Below are positions 27,687-36,600 of a stretch of 64,000 bases of DNA, piece by piece. Positions within the stretch are counted from its first letter, which is position 1; every line of letters starts with the position of its first letter. A program made the translations under genes and the position numbers. The DNA is from Phaeodactylibacter sp. (GTDB lineage Bacteria; Bacteroidota; Bacteroidia; Chitinophagales; Saprospiraceae), in assembly GCF_022763345.1 (NCBI RefSeq), contig NZ_JALEGS010000025.1, positions 1 through 64,000 on the forward strand. Reading direction: 5' to 3'. The notes under the pieces were generated by a model that made no database searches, was not told where the DNA came from, and saw only the letters and a program-made list of their open reading frames with translations.

Positions 27687-29009
27687 TCAGCTTTTGGTGC
27701 TGCCGTACCGCAAAAGCGTCTCATGTACTTCTGCCCAGCCTGCCCAGCCGTGGCTCGCGGCAAAGGAGCTGTTGTGCCAGAGCGGCATAAATACACCGCC
27801 TGTGCCCCGTAGGGTATCAATCAGGCTCTTTAACATTTCGATGGCCTGACCGGGAGGAAGCTGCAGGTACTGTTGCAGCGTTACATCCATTACGGCAAAC
27901 GGGTAAATGAGCAGCGGTTGCTCCGCCTCCGCTTCGAGGTCATACCAGGGATAGGGCACCGATAAACCAGCCCGGAAGCCCGGTGCATCAGCGTAGCCCA
28001 TGGTGTAGTCTTCCTGTATCCCGGCCTGTATCAACTGCCTGTAGGTAGCCGGAAAACTTAGCTTGAGAAAATGCTGACGGCTGCGCAGCGGTGCCTGCCC
28101 TGTAAGCCGGGTGTAATGCTCCACTTCTGCCTGCAACTGCGCTCGGGAGGTATTCGACCGGTAAGAAGGGTGCAGCCCGGTATCGCTGAAGGTGATCAGC
28201 TTTTGGGTTAGTGCCTGCATCGCCCTACCCTTTGGCGGCAGGTTTTTATCGTAAGGGCCGAACTGCCCGAGCAGCAGGAAAAATAGTGGGCGCAGCTCCA
28301 GCTCGATATGCAGGCGCTCCAGCTCATCAAAGGTATAGAAAGGGTCCTGAGCCCTCCCCAGGCACACCCGCAGGCGCTCCCGAAGCAGCGTATGGTTGCC
28401 CTGCAGGGCAGCTCTGAGCCATCCGCCAAGCTGAAGCCAAAGCGGGCGGTGGCGGTACGCCCAGCCCATATCCACATCGTAAGTGGGCCGGAACGTATAC
28501 CCTGGGCGGCGGTCGGGCAGGTGTGGGTAAAAAGCTTGCAACCGTTTCAGGAGCACTGCCCCCCATTCCTGCAAAATTGGCCGTTGCAGAAACCCCTGCC
28601 GATGGGCAAGGCTGCCTGTTGCCGGGAAACGCCCGTGGGCATCGCCTTCAAAAGCCTGGTATTCTTCATATCGGGCAGCCAGGTAAAAGGTGAAAGCCAG
28701 GAGGTCGAAAGGCAGCAAGGCATTAGCCTTGCCAGGCACGAAAAAACCGGCGGGGCGGCCCTCGAAATGGCGTATGTTCACCCGCTGTGGATGGATGCCC
28801 TTCTCAAAAAGCAAGGAGGAGGCTGGCAGGCAGGGCTCTTTTCCTACCGAACCGGCAGCCCCGTAAATGATTTTGTCCGCATTGACCGACTGAAAGTAGG
28901 ACCAGTCTGCCGTCACTTCCACCTGCAGCCCGAGGATATGCCCGAACAGGACCTTGCAGGCATAACATACCCTGGGGGTGGCCTGACTGGTATAGAGCAG
29001 TAGATTCAT
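27687..29009 (-). CDS. Polysaccharide deacetylase-like protein (DUF7033 type)
   Basis: The protein is 440 residues with no signal peptide. The N-terminal third (about 1-150) resembles the domain that precedes deacetylase folds in Bacteroidota. The second part has the NodB-like acidic motif TYDVDMGWAYRH (about 180-190), LHPSYRSNTS (about 275-285) and a late MPLWHNSSF (about 410), which give candidate metal or catalytic residues. It probably deacetylates a cell-surface polysaccharide or acts in its synthesis. No glycosyltransferase neighbours are present. Confidence 0.65.
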   Translation of the reverse strand: MNLLLYTSQATPRVCYACKVLFGHILGLQVEVTADWSYFQSVNADKIIYGAAGSVGKEPCLPASSLLFEKGIHPQRVNIRHFEGRPAGFFVPGKANALLPFDLLAFTFYLAARYEEYQAFEGDAHGRFPATGSLAHRQGFLQRPILQEWGAVLLKRLQAFYPHLPDRRPGYTFRPTYDVDMGWAYRHRPLWLQLGGWLRAALQGNHTLLRERLRVCLGRAQDPFYTFDELERLHIELELRPLFFLLLGQFGPYDKNLPPKGRAMQALTQKLITFSDTGLHPSYRSNTSRAQLQAEVEHYTRLTGQAPLRSRQHFLKLSFPATYRQLIQAGIQEDYTMGYADAPGFRAGLSVPYPWYDLEAEAEQPLLIYPFAVMDVTLQQYLQLPPGQAIEMLKSLIDTLRGTGGVFMPLWHNSSFAASHGWAGWAEVHETLLRYGSTKS

Positions 29010-29051
29010 GCTTCAAAAATAGTGGAAACTGTAAGGAAAATAGGACAAATG

Positions 29052-29083
29052 TTGCTTTTCCCAATATGGAATGGCTATCTTTA
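29052..29083 (+). promoter_or_regulatory. Possible promoter of the GTPase cluster
   Basis: TTG at 29052-29054, 21 bases, then TATCTTTA at 29076-29083, one base off the TAnnTTTG consensus, about 100 bases before the first gene. Confidence 0.35.
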
Positions 29084-29186
29084 TTCTACAGGGATGATTT
29101 TTCAAGGCTAACCCAGTCCAGCAAGTAAACAGCCAAAACAAACCCCCTTTTCCCAACACCTAACTAATAAGGTAGTACTGCAATTA

Positions 29187-29570
29187 ATGCGGTCACAAAA
29201 AGAAACAGATCATATGGCTGAAACGAAAACACCGACCTTCGGGGAGATCAACACCATCCGGGATATCCTGATGGGGGAACAAATGAGCGAGTACGATGCC
29301 CGCTTCAATCAAATCAACGAAGCGCTCAACGCACTGGAGCAACGGCTGGGGCAGCGCATTGACGACTGGATCGCCAAACAGGAAAGTGCACAGCAGGCAC
29401 TAGAGGACCGCATCAGTCAGCGCCTGAACCATCTGGAGGCTCAGCTCAATACTCAGGGTAAAGAACTGGGCAGAAAGATTGACACGGTCAGCAGTGCCGA
29501 CCGTGCCCGCCTGGGCAGCATGCTCAGCGAGCTGGGGCAGCAAATAAGCCAAATGTCTGAAGAAGCCTGA
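29187..29570 (+). CDS. Coiled-coil protein at head of GTPase cluster
   Basis: The protein is 127 residues (118 if it starts at ATG 29214, MAETKTPTFGEINTIRDILM). After a short conserved-looking head (FGEINTIRDILMGEQMSEYD) it is one long amphipathic coiled coil. It is joined to the next gene by ATGA-like overlap (shared base 29570), so the two are translationally coupled. No family named; a structural partner of the next protein is likely. Confidence 0.7.
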   Translation: MRSQKETDHMAETKTPTFGEINTIRDILMGEQMSEYDARFNQINEALNALEQRLGQRIDDWIAKQESAQQALEDRISQRLNHLEAQLNTQGKELGRKIDTVSSADRARLGSMLSELGQQISQMSEEA

Positions 29571-30424
29571 TGCCTGTGAGCCAGCAGCCTGAACATCAAT
29601 CGGACCCTTTACAGCAGTTGCGCAACATCCTGCTCCGGCCGGAGCAGGAGCGGATCACGCATATCCATAACATACTGGAGGAGAAGGAGCCCCTGGCAGA
29701 ACGGGTGGTCCCCATCATCGAAGAGCAGCTCAGCGAGTTTGAAGCCCACTTTCCCAAAGCCTACCAACTGGCAGTCGACCGGCTGGTAGAACGCAAAATC
29801 CGGGAATCCCAGGAAGAGATGATCGATATGCTCTATCCGGTCATGGGCACGATGATCCGCAAGTACATTGCCCAGCAGCTGCAGGAACTCCGGGAAAACG
29901 TGGAACAACAGCTGGAGCGCAGCTTCCTGGCGCGTTTGCGCGACCGTTTCTTTCGGGCAGGGGGCGTTCGGGAGGCGGACCTGGTGCTGCGCAATGCAGC
30001 TTTGCCCCGGGTAAGGGAGGCGTATATCATTGAGCAGCATTCCGGCCTTTTGCTGGGAAGCGCATCCACACTGGAGGTCGTGGACAAAGAGCTGATTGCA
30101 GGGATGCTCACCGCAATAAAATCATTTGTAGTGGATGCCTTCCGGCGTGGCACTACTCAGCTTGAGCTGATTGAATATGCGGGTTATCAGATTTTGATAC
30201 GGGATTTTCACACTTACTACGTTGCTCTCGCCGTGGAAGGTAAAATGACGACAAAAGAACAGGAACAATTATCTGATCAGATTGCTACCTTTGTTCAGAA
30301 CGAACTGGCCCGGAAGATCAGGGCGGATGATGCCTCCCTGCACCTTCACCTGGGCAAAACCCTGAAAGAATACTTCATGAAAACAATGCCTCTGAGCACT
30401 GAGGCAATACAGGGTCAGCTTTAA
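29570..30424 (+). CDS. Longin/roadblock-like regulator, N-terminal type of OmpA-GTPase cluster proteins
   Basis: The protein is 284 residues. Residues 1-125 are helical (LLRPEQERITHIHNILEE, DMLYPVMGTMIRKYIAQQL). Residues about 145-255 form an alpha/beta domain (YIIEQHSGLLLGSAS, ELIAGMLTAIKSFVVDAF, YYVALAVEGKMT) that looks like a roadblock/longin fold. The sequence pattern is the one I know from the N-terminal half of large cyanobacterial OmpA-family proteins located beside small GTPases. Here there is no OmpA domain. It is expected to control, or be controlled by, the Rab-like GTPase encoded next. Confidence 0.6.
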   Translation: MPVSQQPEHQSDPLQQLRNILLRPEQERITHIHNILEEKEPLAERVVPIIEEQLSEFEAHFPKAYQLAVDRLVERKIRESQEEMIDMLYPVMGTMIRKYIAQQLQELRENVEQQLERSFLARLRDRFFRAGGVREADLVLRNAALPRVREAYIIEQHSGLLLGSASTLEVVDKELIAGMLTAIKSFVVDAFRRGTTQLELIEYAGYQILIRDFHTYYVALAVEGKMTTKEQEQLSDQIATFVQNELARKIRADDASLHLHLGKTLKEYFMKTMPLSTEAIQGQL

Positions 30425-30465
30425 GAGCAGGCCAAACAGCCGGGGGGCGTAAAAAAGTTTATTTA

Positions 30466-30948
30466 ATGACCAGCAGGAAAGTCCTGATAACAGGAAGTTT
30501 TGCGGTGGGGAAAACCTCTTTATTTCATCGCTTTGTCTATAATACGTTTAGTGACCAGTACCTGACTACCATAGGAGTTAAGGTAGACAAACGAGTAGTG
30601 GAAGTCAGTGGCGAACCACTCTCGCTTATCCTTTGGGATATTGCAGGAGAAGTATCTCAGAAGAAAGTACCAAAGACCTACTTCCTTGGTGCAAGTGCCG
30701 TGATTTATGTCTTCGATCTGTCCAGAAAGCAAACCGCCGATAACCTGAAGAGTGACCTCAAACTCATTCAGAAAATCCTGCCCGGTTGCCTGATCAAAGT
30801 TGTTGGCAACAAAAAAGACCTGGTCTCTGAGGAGGAGCTGATCATCCTGGAGCGGACACATAACCCCGATTTTCTGACCAGCGCCAAAACCGGAGAAAAC
30901 GTGGAAACACTATTCATGGAAATTGCCAGCGAACTGGTTGCTTACTAA
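30466..30948 (+). CDS. Rab/Ras-like small GTPase
   Basis: The protein is 160 residues, a complete small G domain: P-loop GSFAVGKTS (10-18), switch I Thr in TTIGVKV (35), switch II DIAGE (58-62), base recognition NKKD (115-118) and SAKTG (139-143). The position of the catalytic Gln of Ras (DTAGQ) is Glu here, so intrinsic hydrolysis is probably slow and a partner would be needed. There is no C-terminal Cys for lipid attachment. Bacterial Rab-like GTPases of this kind occur beside longin/roadblock proteins. The target process is unknown; polarity or gliding control is a possibility. Confidence 0.88.
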   Translation: MTSRKVLITGSFAVGKTSLFHRFVYNTFSDQYLTTIGVKVDKRVVEVSGEPLSLILWDIAGEVSQKKVPKTYFLGASAVIYVFDLSRKQTADNLKSDLKLIQKILPGCLIKVVGNKKDLVSEEELIILERTHNPDFLTSAKTGENVETLFMEIASELVAY

Positions 30949-31000
30949 AAAACAAGAAAAAACCAACAACACCCCAACACCGACGCCCAAAAACGATTAT

Positions 31001-31378
31001 ATGCCACAACAACAAATCCTCATCCTGTCCCGGCAGGGCTATACCCTGCAGGCAGATGGAGCCCTTTTTCCGCGGCATTGGCTTTTGCACCATTCCATGC
31101 GCGATGATTTCCCCATCCTGGATAGCATCTGGGAGACGCTTATGGCCTTGCCTGCAGATCAATTCCCGGTGCAGTTCCGCTTTGTCGACAGCCCCCACCC
31201 CGTCCTCAACGGGTATTACCACTTGACGGTGCATATGGTCCCCGGATCTTCCGCCCGTTTACGCCTGACCATTGAGCGCTGTACTTTTGAAGCTTTGCAG
31301 CTGCGCAAGGCGCTGCAACTCAAAAACACGGCAGCACTCTATCAGCAGCAAAGAGAATTTACCTTCCTGCCACGTTAG
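31001..31378 (+). CDS. Hypothetical protein, last gene of GTPase cluster
   Basis: The protein is 125 residues from ATG 31001 (MPQQQILILSRQGYTLQADG); the open frame from 30923 overlaps the GTPase gene. No signal peptide and no recognised family. Predicted mixed strands and a C-terminal helix (TFEALQLRKALQLKNTAALY). It lies 52 bases after the GTPase stop and probably belongs to the same transcript. Confidence 0.6.
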   Translation: MPQQQILILSRQGYTLQADGALFPRHWLLHHSMRDDFPILDSIWETLMALPADQFPVQFRFVDSPHPVLNGYYHLTVHMVPGSSARLRLTIERCTFEALQLRKALQLKNTAALYQQQREFTFLPR

Positions 31379-31598
31379 CACTGGCATTATTTGGCATTTT
31401 TGTATAAATTGAGACAAACAACGCGAGGACCCCAGTTTCTGCCGATCCTCCTTCTCTTTTTTACTGAAATTGCCAATGAAGTGCATTGAACCTTTACGGC
31501 AAAAGAATGTACTATTAATACCGTTATCATTTCTGCCGCCGTCAGGTGATTCCCCTATTGCCAACCACCTTTCGGAGCCAGGACTACCACAACCGAGT

Positions 31599-32417
31599 AT
31601 GCTGAAGTTACGATCTGTTTCTTTCCTGTTTTTCCTGCTGAGCTTTGTGCCCCTCTTTGCACAACAGACCTTTGATACGAATCAAAATATCTATGATGAG
31701 TCAGAGGGTATCGTCTATGATCGTGAAATCACAGCAGATCTAAAATTGCTCCAAACCAACGGTTTTGCCTTTGGAGTTAACTTTGCCCGGCTGAAAACAT
31801 ACTACCTGACCCGGTACATCAATGTGGAGTTTGGTGAAATCAAGCATCCGAAAGAGTACCGGCAAAGTTTTGACTTTCAGCGGCAATCAGCCCGCGTATC
31901 CCGGGCTTTTGTTTTTGGCAAGCAGAATAACTTTTTTGTCCTTCGTGCCGGCTTTGGCGAGAAACGCTATCTTTCTGAAAAAGCCAAACGGCGTGGCGTG
32001 GCGGTCGGCATCACTTACGAAGGCGGCCCGTCCCTTGGTTTGCTAAAGCCATATTATCTCGAACTCATCCGTACAGCAGAACAAGGCAGCGTCGACAACT
32101 TTGTGGTGCGCAGCGAAAAATACAGTGAAGCTAACGCCAATACCTTTTTGGAAATCAGCCGCATCTATGGCTCTTCAGGGTTTGCCCAAGGGTTGGGCGA
32201 ACTGGAAGTAGTACCCGGCCTGCATGGCAAATTTGCCCTCCACTTTGACTGGGGCGCTTTCGATGAGTTTGTGAAAGCGGTCGAAGCCGGTGTCATGGTG
32301 GATGTCTTTACGCGCACCATCCCTATTATGATCGAATCACCGCAGGTCGCTAACACCGAGAATCGTCCTTTCTTTATCAATCTTTATGTAAATTTGCAGC
32401 TGGGCAAGCGCTGGTAG
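31599..32417 (+). CDS. Envelope protein, probable outer-membrane beta-barrel
   Basis: The protein is 272 residues from ATG 31599, where a signal peptide starts (LRSVSFLFFLLSFVPLFAQ). The rest has alternating amphipathic strands (LKLLQTNGFAFGVNFAR, NNFFVLRAGFGEKRYL, VAVGITYEGGPSLGLLKPYY) and ends in an aromatic residue (LQLGKRW), as barrel proteins do. Related proteins are commonly found upstream of lipA in this phylum as far as I recall. Function unknown. Confidence 0.65.
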   Translation: MLKLRSVSFLFFLLSFVPLFAQQTFDTNQNIYDESEGIVYDREITADLKLLQTNGFAFGVNFARLKTYYLTRYINVEFGEIKHPKEYRQSFDFQRQSARVSRAFVFGKQNNFFVLRAGFGEKRYLSEKAKRRGVAVGITYEGGPSLGLLKPYYLELIRTAEQGSVDNFVVRSEKYSEANANTFLEISRIYGSSGFAQGLGELEVVPGLHGKFALHFDWGAFDEFVKAVEAGVMVDVFTRTIPIMIESPQVANTENRPFFINLYVNLQLGKRW

Positions 32418-32643
32418 CGTGGTATGCCGACGCCTGTTTACAATTGATCCCAGCCAGCATCAGGTCCTGTGGCAAACTTGGGTGTTTTGACGTTGATTTA
32501 ACGAAGTGCACCGAACACTTTCATTAGCCCAATGAACTCCATCCTTCCCAAAACTATAAGCCTGCCCTGACTGTTGTTTGATCGAAAATACATTACCGTA
32601 AAGCCCTTATCCGGGTTTTGCGAAAGTCATAAAAACGGTTCCC

Positions 32644-33516
32644 ATGCTGGAATTACCTGTAGTAGAAAGCAAAGAACAACGCCGTAAAAAGCCAGATTGG
32701 CTACGTGTAAAGCTGCCAATCGGGCCTAACTATAAGAAAGTCCGCAGCCTCGTGGACGACTACAACCTGCATACCATCTGCCAAAGCGGCAACTGTCCGA
32801 ATATGGGTGAGTGCTGGGGTGCGGGTACCGCTACCTTCATGATCCTGGGCAATACCTGTACCCGGTCTTGCTCTTTTTGCGCAGTGAAGACCGGCCGTCC
32901 ACCGGAGTACGATGAGGATGAGCCGCGCCGGGTAGCTGAAGCGATTGACTTGATGCAGGTGAAGCATGCTGTTATTACCTCCGTCAACCGCGATGAGCGA
33001 AAGGACCGGGGCGCAGAAGTCTGGTACCAAACCGTGCGCCACATCAAAGAGCGTACTCCTGAGGTAACAATCGAGACGCTTATCCCTGACGTTCGGGCGA
33101 CCTGGTGGGCACTGGAGCGCATGATCAGCGCGGGGCAGGAAGTGGTTTCTCACAACATGGAAACCGTGGAAGCCTTGTACCGAAAAGTACGCCCGCAGGC
33201 TAAGTACCACCGCAGCCTGGAGCAAATACAACGCACCAAAGATTACGGTAAGCGCACCAAGTCTGGTATCATGGTAGGCCTGGGTGAAACGGATGAACAG
33301 GTGTACAAAACCATGGATGACCTGCTGGAGCACGGCTGTGATGTCATGACCATCGGCCAATACCTACAGCCCACCAAGATGCACCTTGATGTGGTCGAAT
33401 ACGTCCACCCGGATAAATTTGCCGAGTATAAAGAAGTTGGCTTGTCCAAAGGTTTCGACTTTGTGGAAAGTGCCCCTTTGGTCCGTTCCAGCTACCATGC
33501 TGAGCGCCATCTGTAG
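32644..33516 (+). CDS. lipA: Lipoyl synthase
   Basis: The protein is 290 residues. It has the auxiliary-cluster Cys set ([12 protein letters not shown]), the radical-SAM motif CTRSCSFC, and the C-terminal RSSYHAE serine that closes the auxiliary cluster. It inserts two sulfurs into protein-bound octanoate to make lipoate. The start at ATG 32644 gives a normal length. A terminator follows. Confidence 0.96.
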   Translation: MLELPVVESKEQRRKKPDWLRVKLPIGPNYKKVRSLVDDYNLHTICQSGNCPNMGECWGAGTATFMILGNTCTRSCSFCAVKTGRPPEYDEDEPRRVAEAIDLMQVKHAVITSVNRDERKDRGAEVWYQTVRHIKERTPEVTIETLIPDVRATWWALERMISAGQEVVSHNMETVEALYRKVRPQAKYHRSLEQIQRTKDYGKRTKSGIMVGLGETDEQVYKTMDDLLEHGCDVMTIGQYLQPTKMHLDVVEYVHPDKFAEYKEVGLSKGFDFVESAPLVRSSYHAERHL

Positions 33517-33543
33517 AACGGCTTACTTAAGAACCAATCGTTG

Positions 33544-33584
33544 ACCGGAAGTTTGCACAGCGCAAGCTTCCGGTTTTCTTTTTT
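33544..33584 (+). terminator. Terminator after lipA
   Basis: The stem ACCGGAAG / CTTCCGGT, extended by TTGC / GCAA with small irregularities, is followed by a T-rich tract TTTTCTTTTTT. Confidence 0.8.
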
Positions 33585-33615
33585 AGTACCTGGCTCTATG
33601 CTTTTACTCCCAAAA

Positions 33616-33656
33616 TGCAAAAGCCCGGCTACCAAATGGCAACCGGGCTTTTGCAT
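33616..33656. terminator. Bidirectional terminator between lipA and the giant adhesin gene
   Basis: A perfect 14-base stem ATGCAAAAGCCCGG / CCGGGCTTTTGCAT has T runs on both strands. It ends transcription of the minus-strand adhesin gene and backs up the lipA terminator. Confidence 0.8.
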
Positions 33657-33686
33657 CAGTCAAAGTGTATTGGTGTCACAGGGCAA

Positions 33687-36600
33687 TTACCGCATCAGCA
33701 GAATATCACCTTTGTACAATTCGACAACACCGTCAATGAACTCAATCTCGGCAACGTAGACGTAGACCCCCCCGTTCATCAGTTCGCCCCGGTGTGTGCC
33801 ATCCCAGCCATAGAGGGGATCATTAGCCGGGAAGCCATAGATTTCGTACATCGGTTCGCCCCATCGGTTGTAAACCTGGAAGCTGTTGACCCGGGTTACC
33901 TCAGGGCCCGCAAAGATGGTGAAGACATCATTGCTGCCATCTCCATTAGGCGAGAAGACATTCGGAATGTAAACATCCCGGTCTTTGTCCACAAATACCG
34001 TGATCTGATCGGTTGCCTGACAGTTGTTCTCATCAATTACAGTAACGAAATAAGACATCGTCACCTGCGGCGTGATCAATGGATCCACACAGTCCAGGCA
34101 AGTGGGGCGTGCAGCCGTATCGATACGCCAAATGTACTGGGCAATCATATCGTCATTAGTGGTCTCTGCGTAAAGTTCTACGCTTTCCCCCAGCTCGATG
34201 TCTATATCATCGCCCAGATCAACAATGAGCTCTTCCGGCTGATTGACAATAACCTCCTGTAAATCGGTACAACCATTCGCATCCTGCACCTGTACAAGGT
34301 GTGAGCCGATGGTCAGGTTGGTAAACAGCGGGCTGCCTGACATTGGAGAGCCATCTATACCATAGACATATGGAGTGATCCCTCCTTCCACTGCGTCAAC
34401 ACTGACCACACCTGCTTCATCGCCAAAGCAAAGGGGATCGGCAACACTCAGCGCGACATTCAAGCCTTCAGGTTCAATAAGCGTTGCCTCTGCTGAAGCG
34501 ATACAACCGTTAGCGTCCGTAACAGTAAGGCTGTAAGTGCCTGCTCCAAGCTCATCAATGCCATCAAGGCGGCTTCCGTTGCTCCAGGTATAACTGTAAG
34601 GTGGAATGCCACCGGTAACAATACCATTGATAAAGCCATCCGTTTCGGATGCGCAGCTCACGTTGAACTGATTGTATTCGGAAAGCAGCAACTCAATATC
34701 GACCGGCTCTGGTTGTGCCACTACGACCTGGAAGCTGCCGGAAATTTCAAATGGGGAGCTGTCCACCACATCAATACGATAGGTACCGGCCGGTAATTGA
34801 TCAATCACTTCTTCAAGGTTATTGCCATCAATAGTGCCGTTGCCATTGGGCAGCCCTCCCGGCAGCGCCTGCCAGGTAAAGGTATAGGGCGGCGTACCTA
34901 CCAGCACTTCAAAAGCTACCTCCCCATCGGATTCGTTGAAACAGCTGACATCCGTTGCTTCGTTGGCAAACTGCAGCTCGCAGGGGAAGACGGATAGCTC
35001 AAGGGTAACGATGCTGTCACAACCCGCAGCTGTAGTCAGGGGAACCGTGTAAGTGCCCGTTTGCGAAAAGCTTTCCGCGCCGACAGGGAAAGATTCTCCA
35101 TCGCAGATATTCTCTTGCAAGGTGATTTCGTACTCAGGGTTAACGGTCAGATCGAGCATGACAATACTATCACATCCCGTCACCACCGAGGTCAGCGTAT
35201 CTGTATAACTGCCTGCTTCGCTGTAGGTCGAGGACCCGACACTAAAGGTTTCGCTTTCGCAAATCTCCTCCGTAAGCATGGTCATTTCAATCGGGTACAC
35301 GGTCAGGTCGAGGGTGATGATACTGTCGCACCCCGTCACCATTGAGCTAAGCGTATCTACAAAGATGCCGCTTGTCGTGTAGGTCGATGTGCCGACGCCA
35401 AAGCTCTCGCCATCGCAGATTTCTTGCGTGAGTTCAGTGAACAGGGTCGGGTGCACCGTCAGGTTGAGGGTAACGATACTATCGCAACCCGTCTCCACCG
35501 AACTGAGCGTATCTACATGCACGCCAGTCGTATTGTAGGTACTGCTACCCACGGTAAAGGTCTCGTAGTCGCAGATTTCCTCCGTCAGTTCAGTGAACAG
35601 AGTCGGGTACACCGTCAGATCCAACGTAACGATACTGTCACAGCCGGTAGCTAACGAGGTAAGCGTGTCCGCGTACATACCCGTGGTATTGTAAGTGCTG
35701 TTACCAACGGAGAACGTCTCGTAATCGCAAATCTCTTGTACCAGCTCAGTACGGATTTCCTCCCGCACTGTCAGGTCGAGACTAACAATACTATCGCAGC
35801 CTGTTACCATTGAGCTGAGCGTGTCCACATAGCTGCCGGTGGCATCGTAGGTGGAAGTACCGACGGTATAAGTATCTCCAAAGCAAACGATTTCCGTCAG
35901 GCTCGTCATTGGGATGGGGTGCACAGTCAGGTCCAACGTAATGATGCTGTCGCAGCCCGTTACCGCTGAGCTGAGCGTATCCACATAGGTACCGCTCGTC
36001 GTATACTCGGAAGCGCCCACCGTGTAGGTCTCCCCATCGCAGATTTCCTCCGTCAGTTCGGTGAATAAGGTCGGATGTACAGTCAGATCCAGCGTGACGA
36101 TGCTGTCGCAACCCGTTACCACCGAGCTGAGGGTATCTACATGCACGCCGGTCGTATTGTAAGTGCTGTTGCCCACCGTAAAGGTCTCGTAGTCGCAGAT
36201 CTCCTCCGTCAGTTCAGTGAATAAGGTCGGATGTACAGTTAGGTCCAACGTAACGATGCTGTCACAGCCGGTAGCTAATGAGGTGAGCGTGTCCGCATAC
36301 ATACCAGTGGTATTGTAGGTGCTGTTGCCAACGGAGAACGTCTCGTAGTCGCAAATCTCCTGCACCAGCTCCGTACGGATTTCCTGCCGCACCGTCAAAT
36401 CGAGCGTGACGATACTGTCGCAGCCCGTCACCGCTGAGGTCAACGTATCCACGAAGTTGCCTGTAGTGTCGTAAGTGGAGGTGCCGACGGTATAGGTATC
36501 ACCAAAGCAAACGATTTCCATAAGGCTCGTCATCGGGATGGGATACACGGTCAGGTCCAGTGTGATGATACTGTCGCAGCCCGTGACAACTGAGCTAAGG

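Noticed and set aside
33615..34262. 215-codon plus-strand frame over the end of the adhesin gene
   Set aside because: It begins inside the terminator hairpin and runs antisense to the conserved gliding-associated C-terminal domain.
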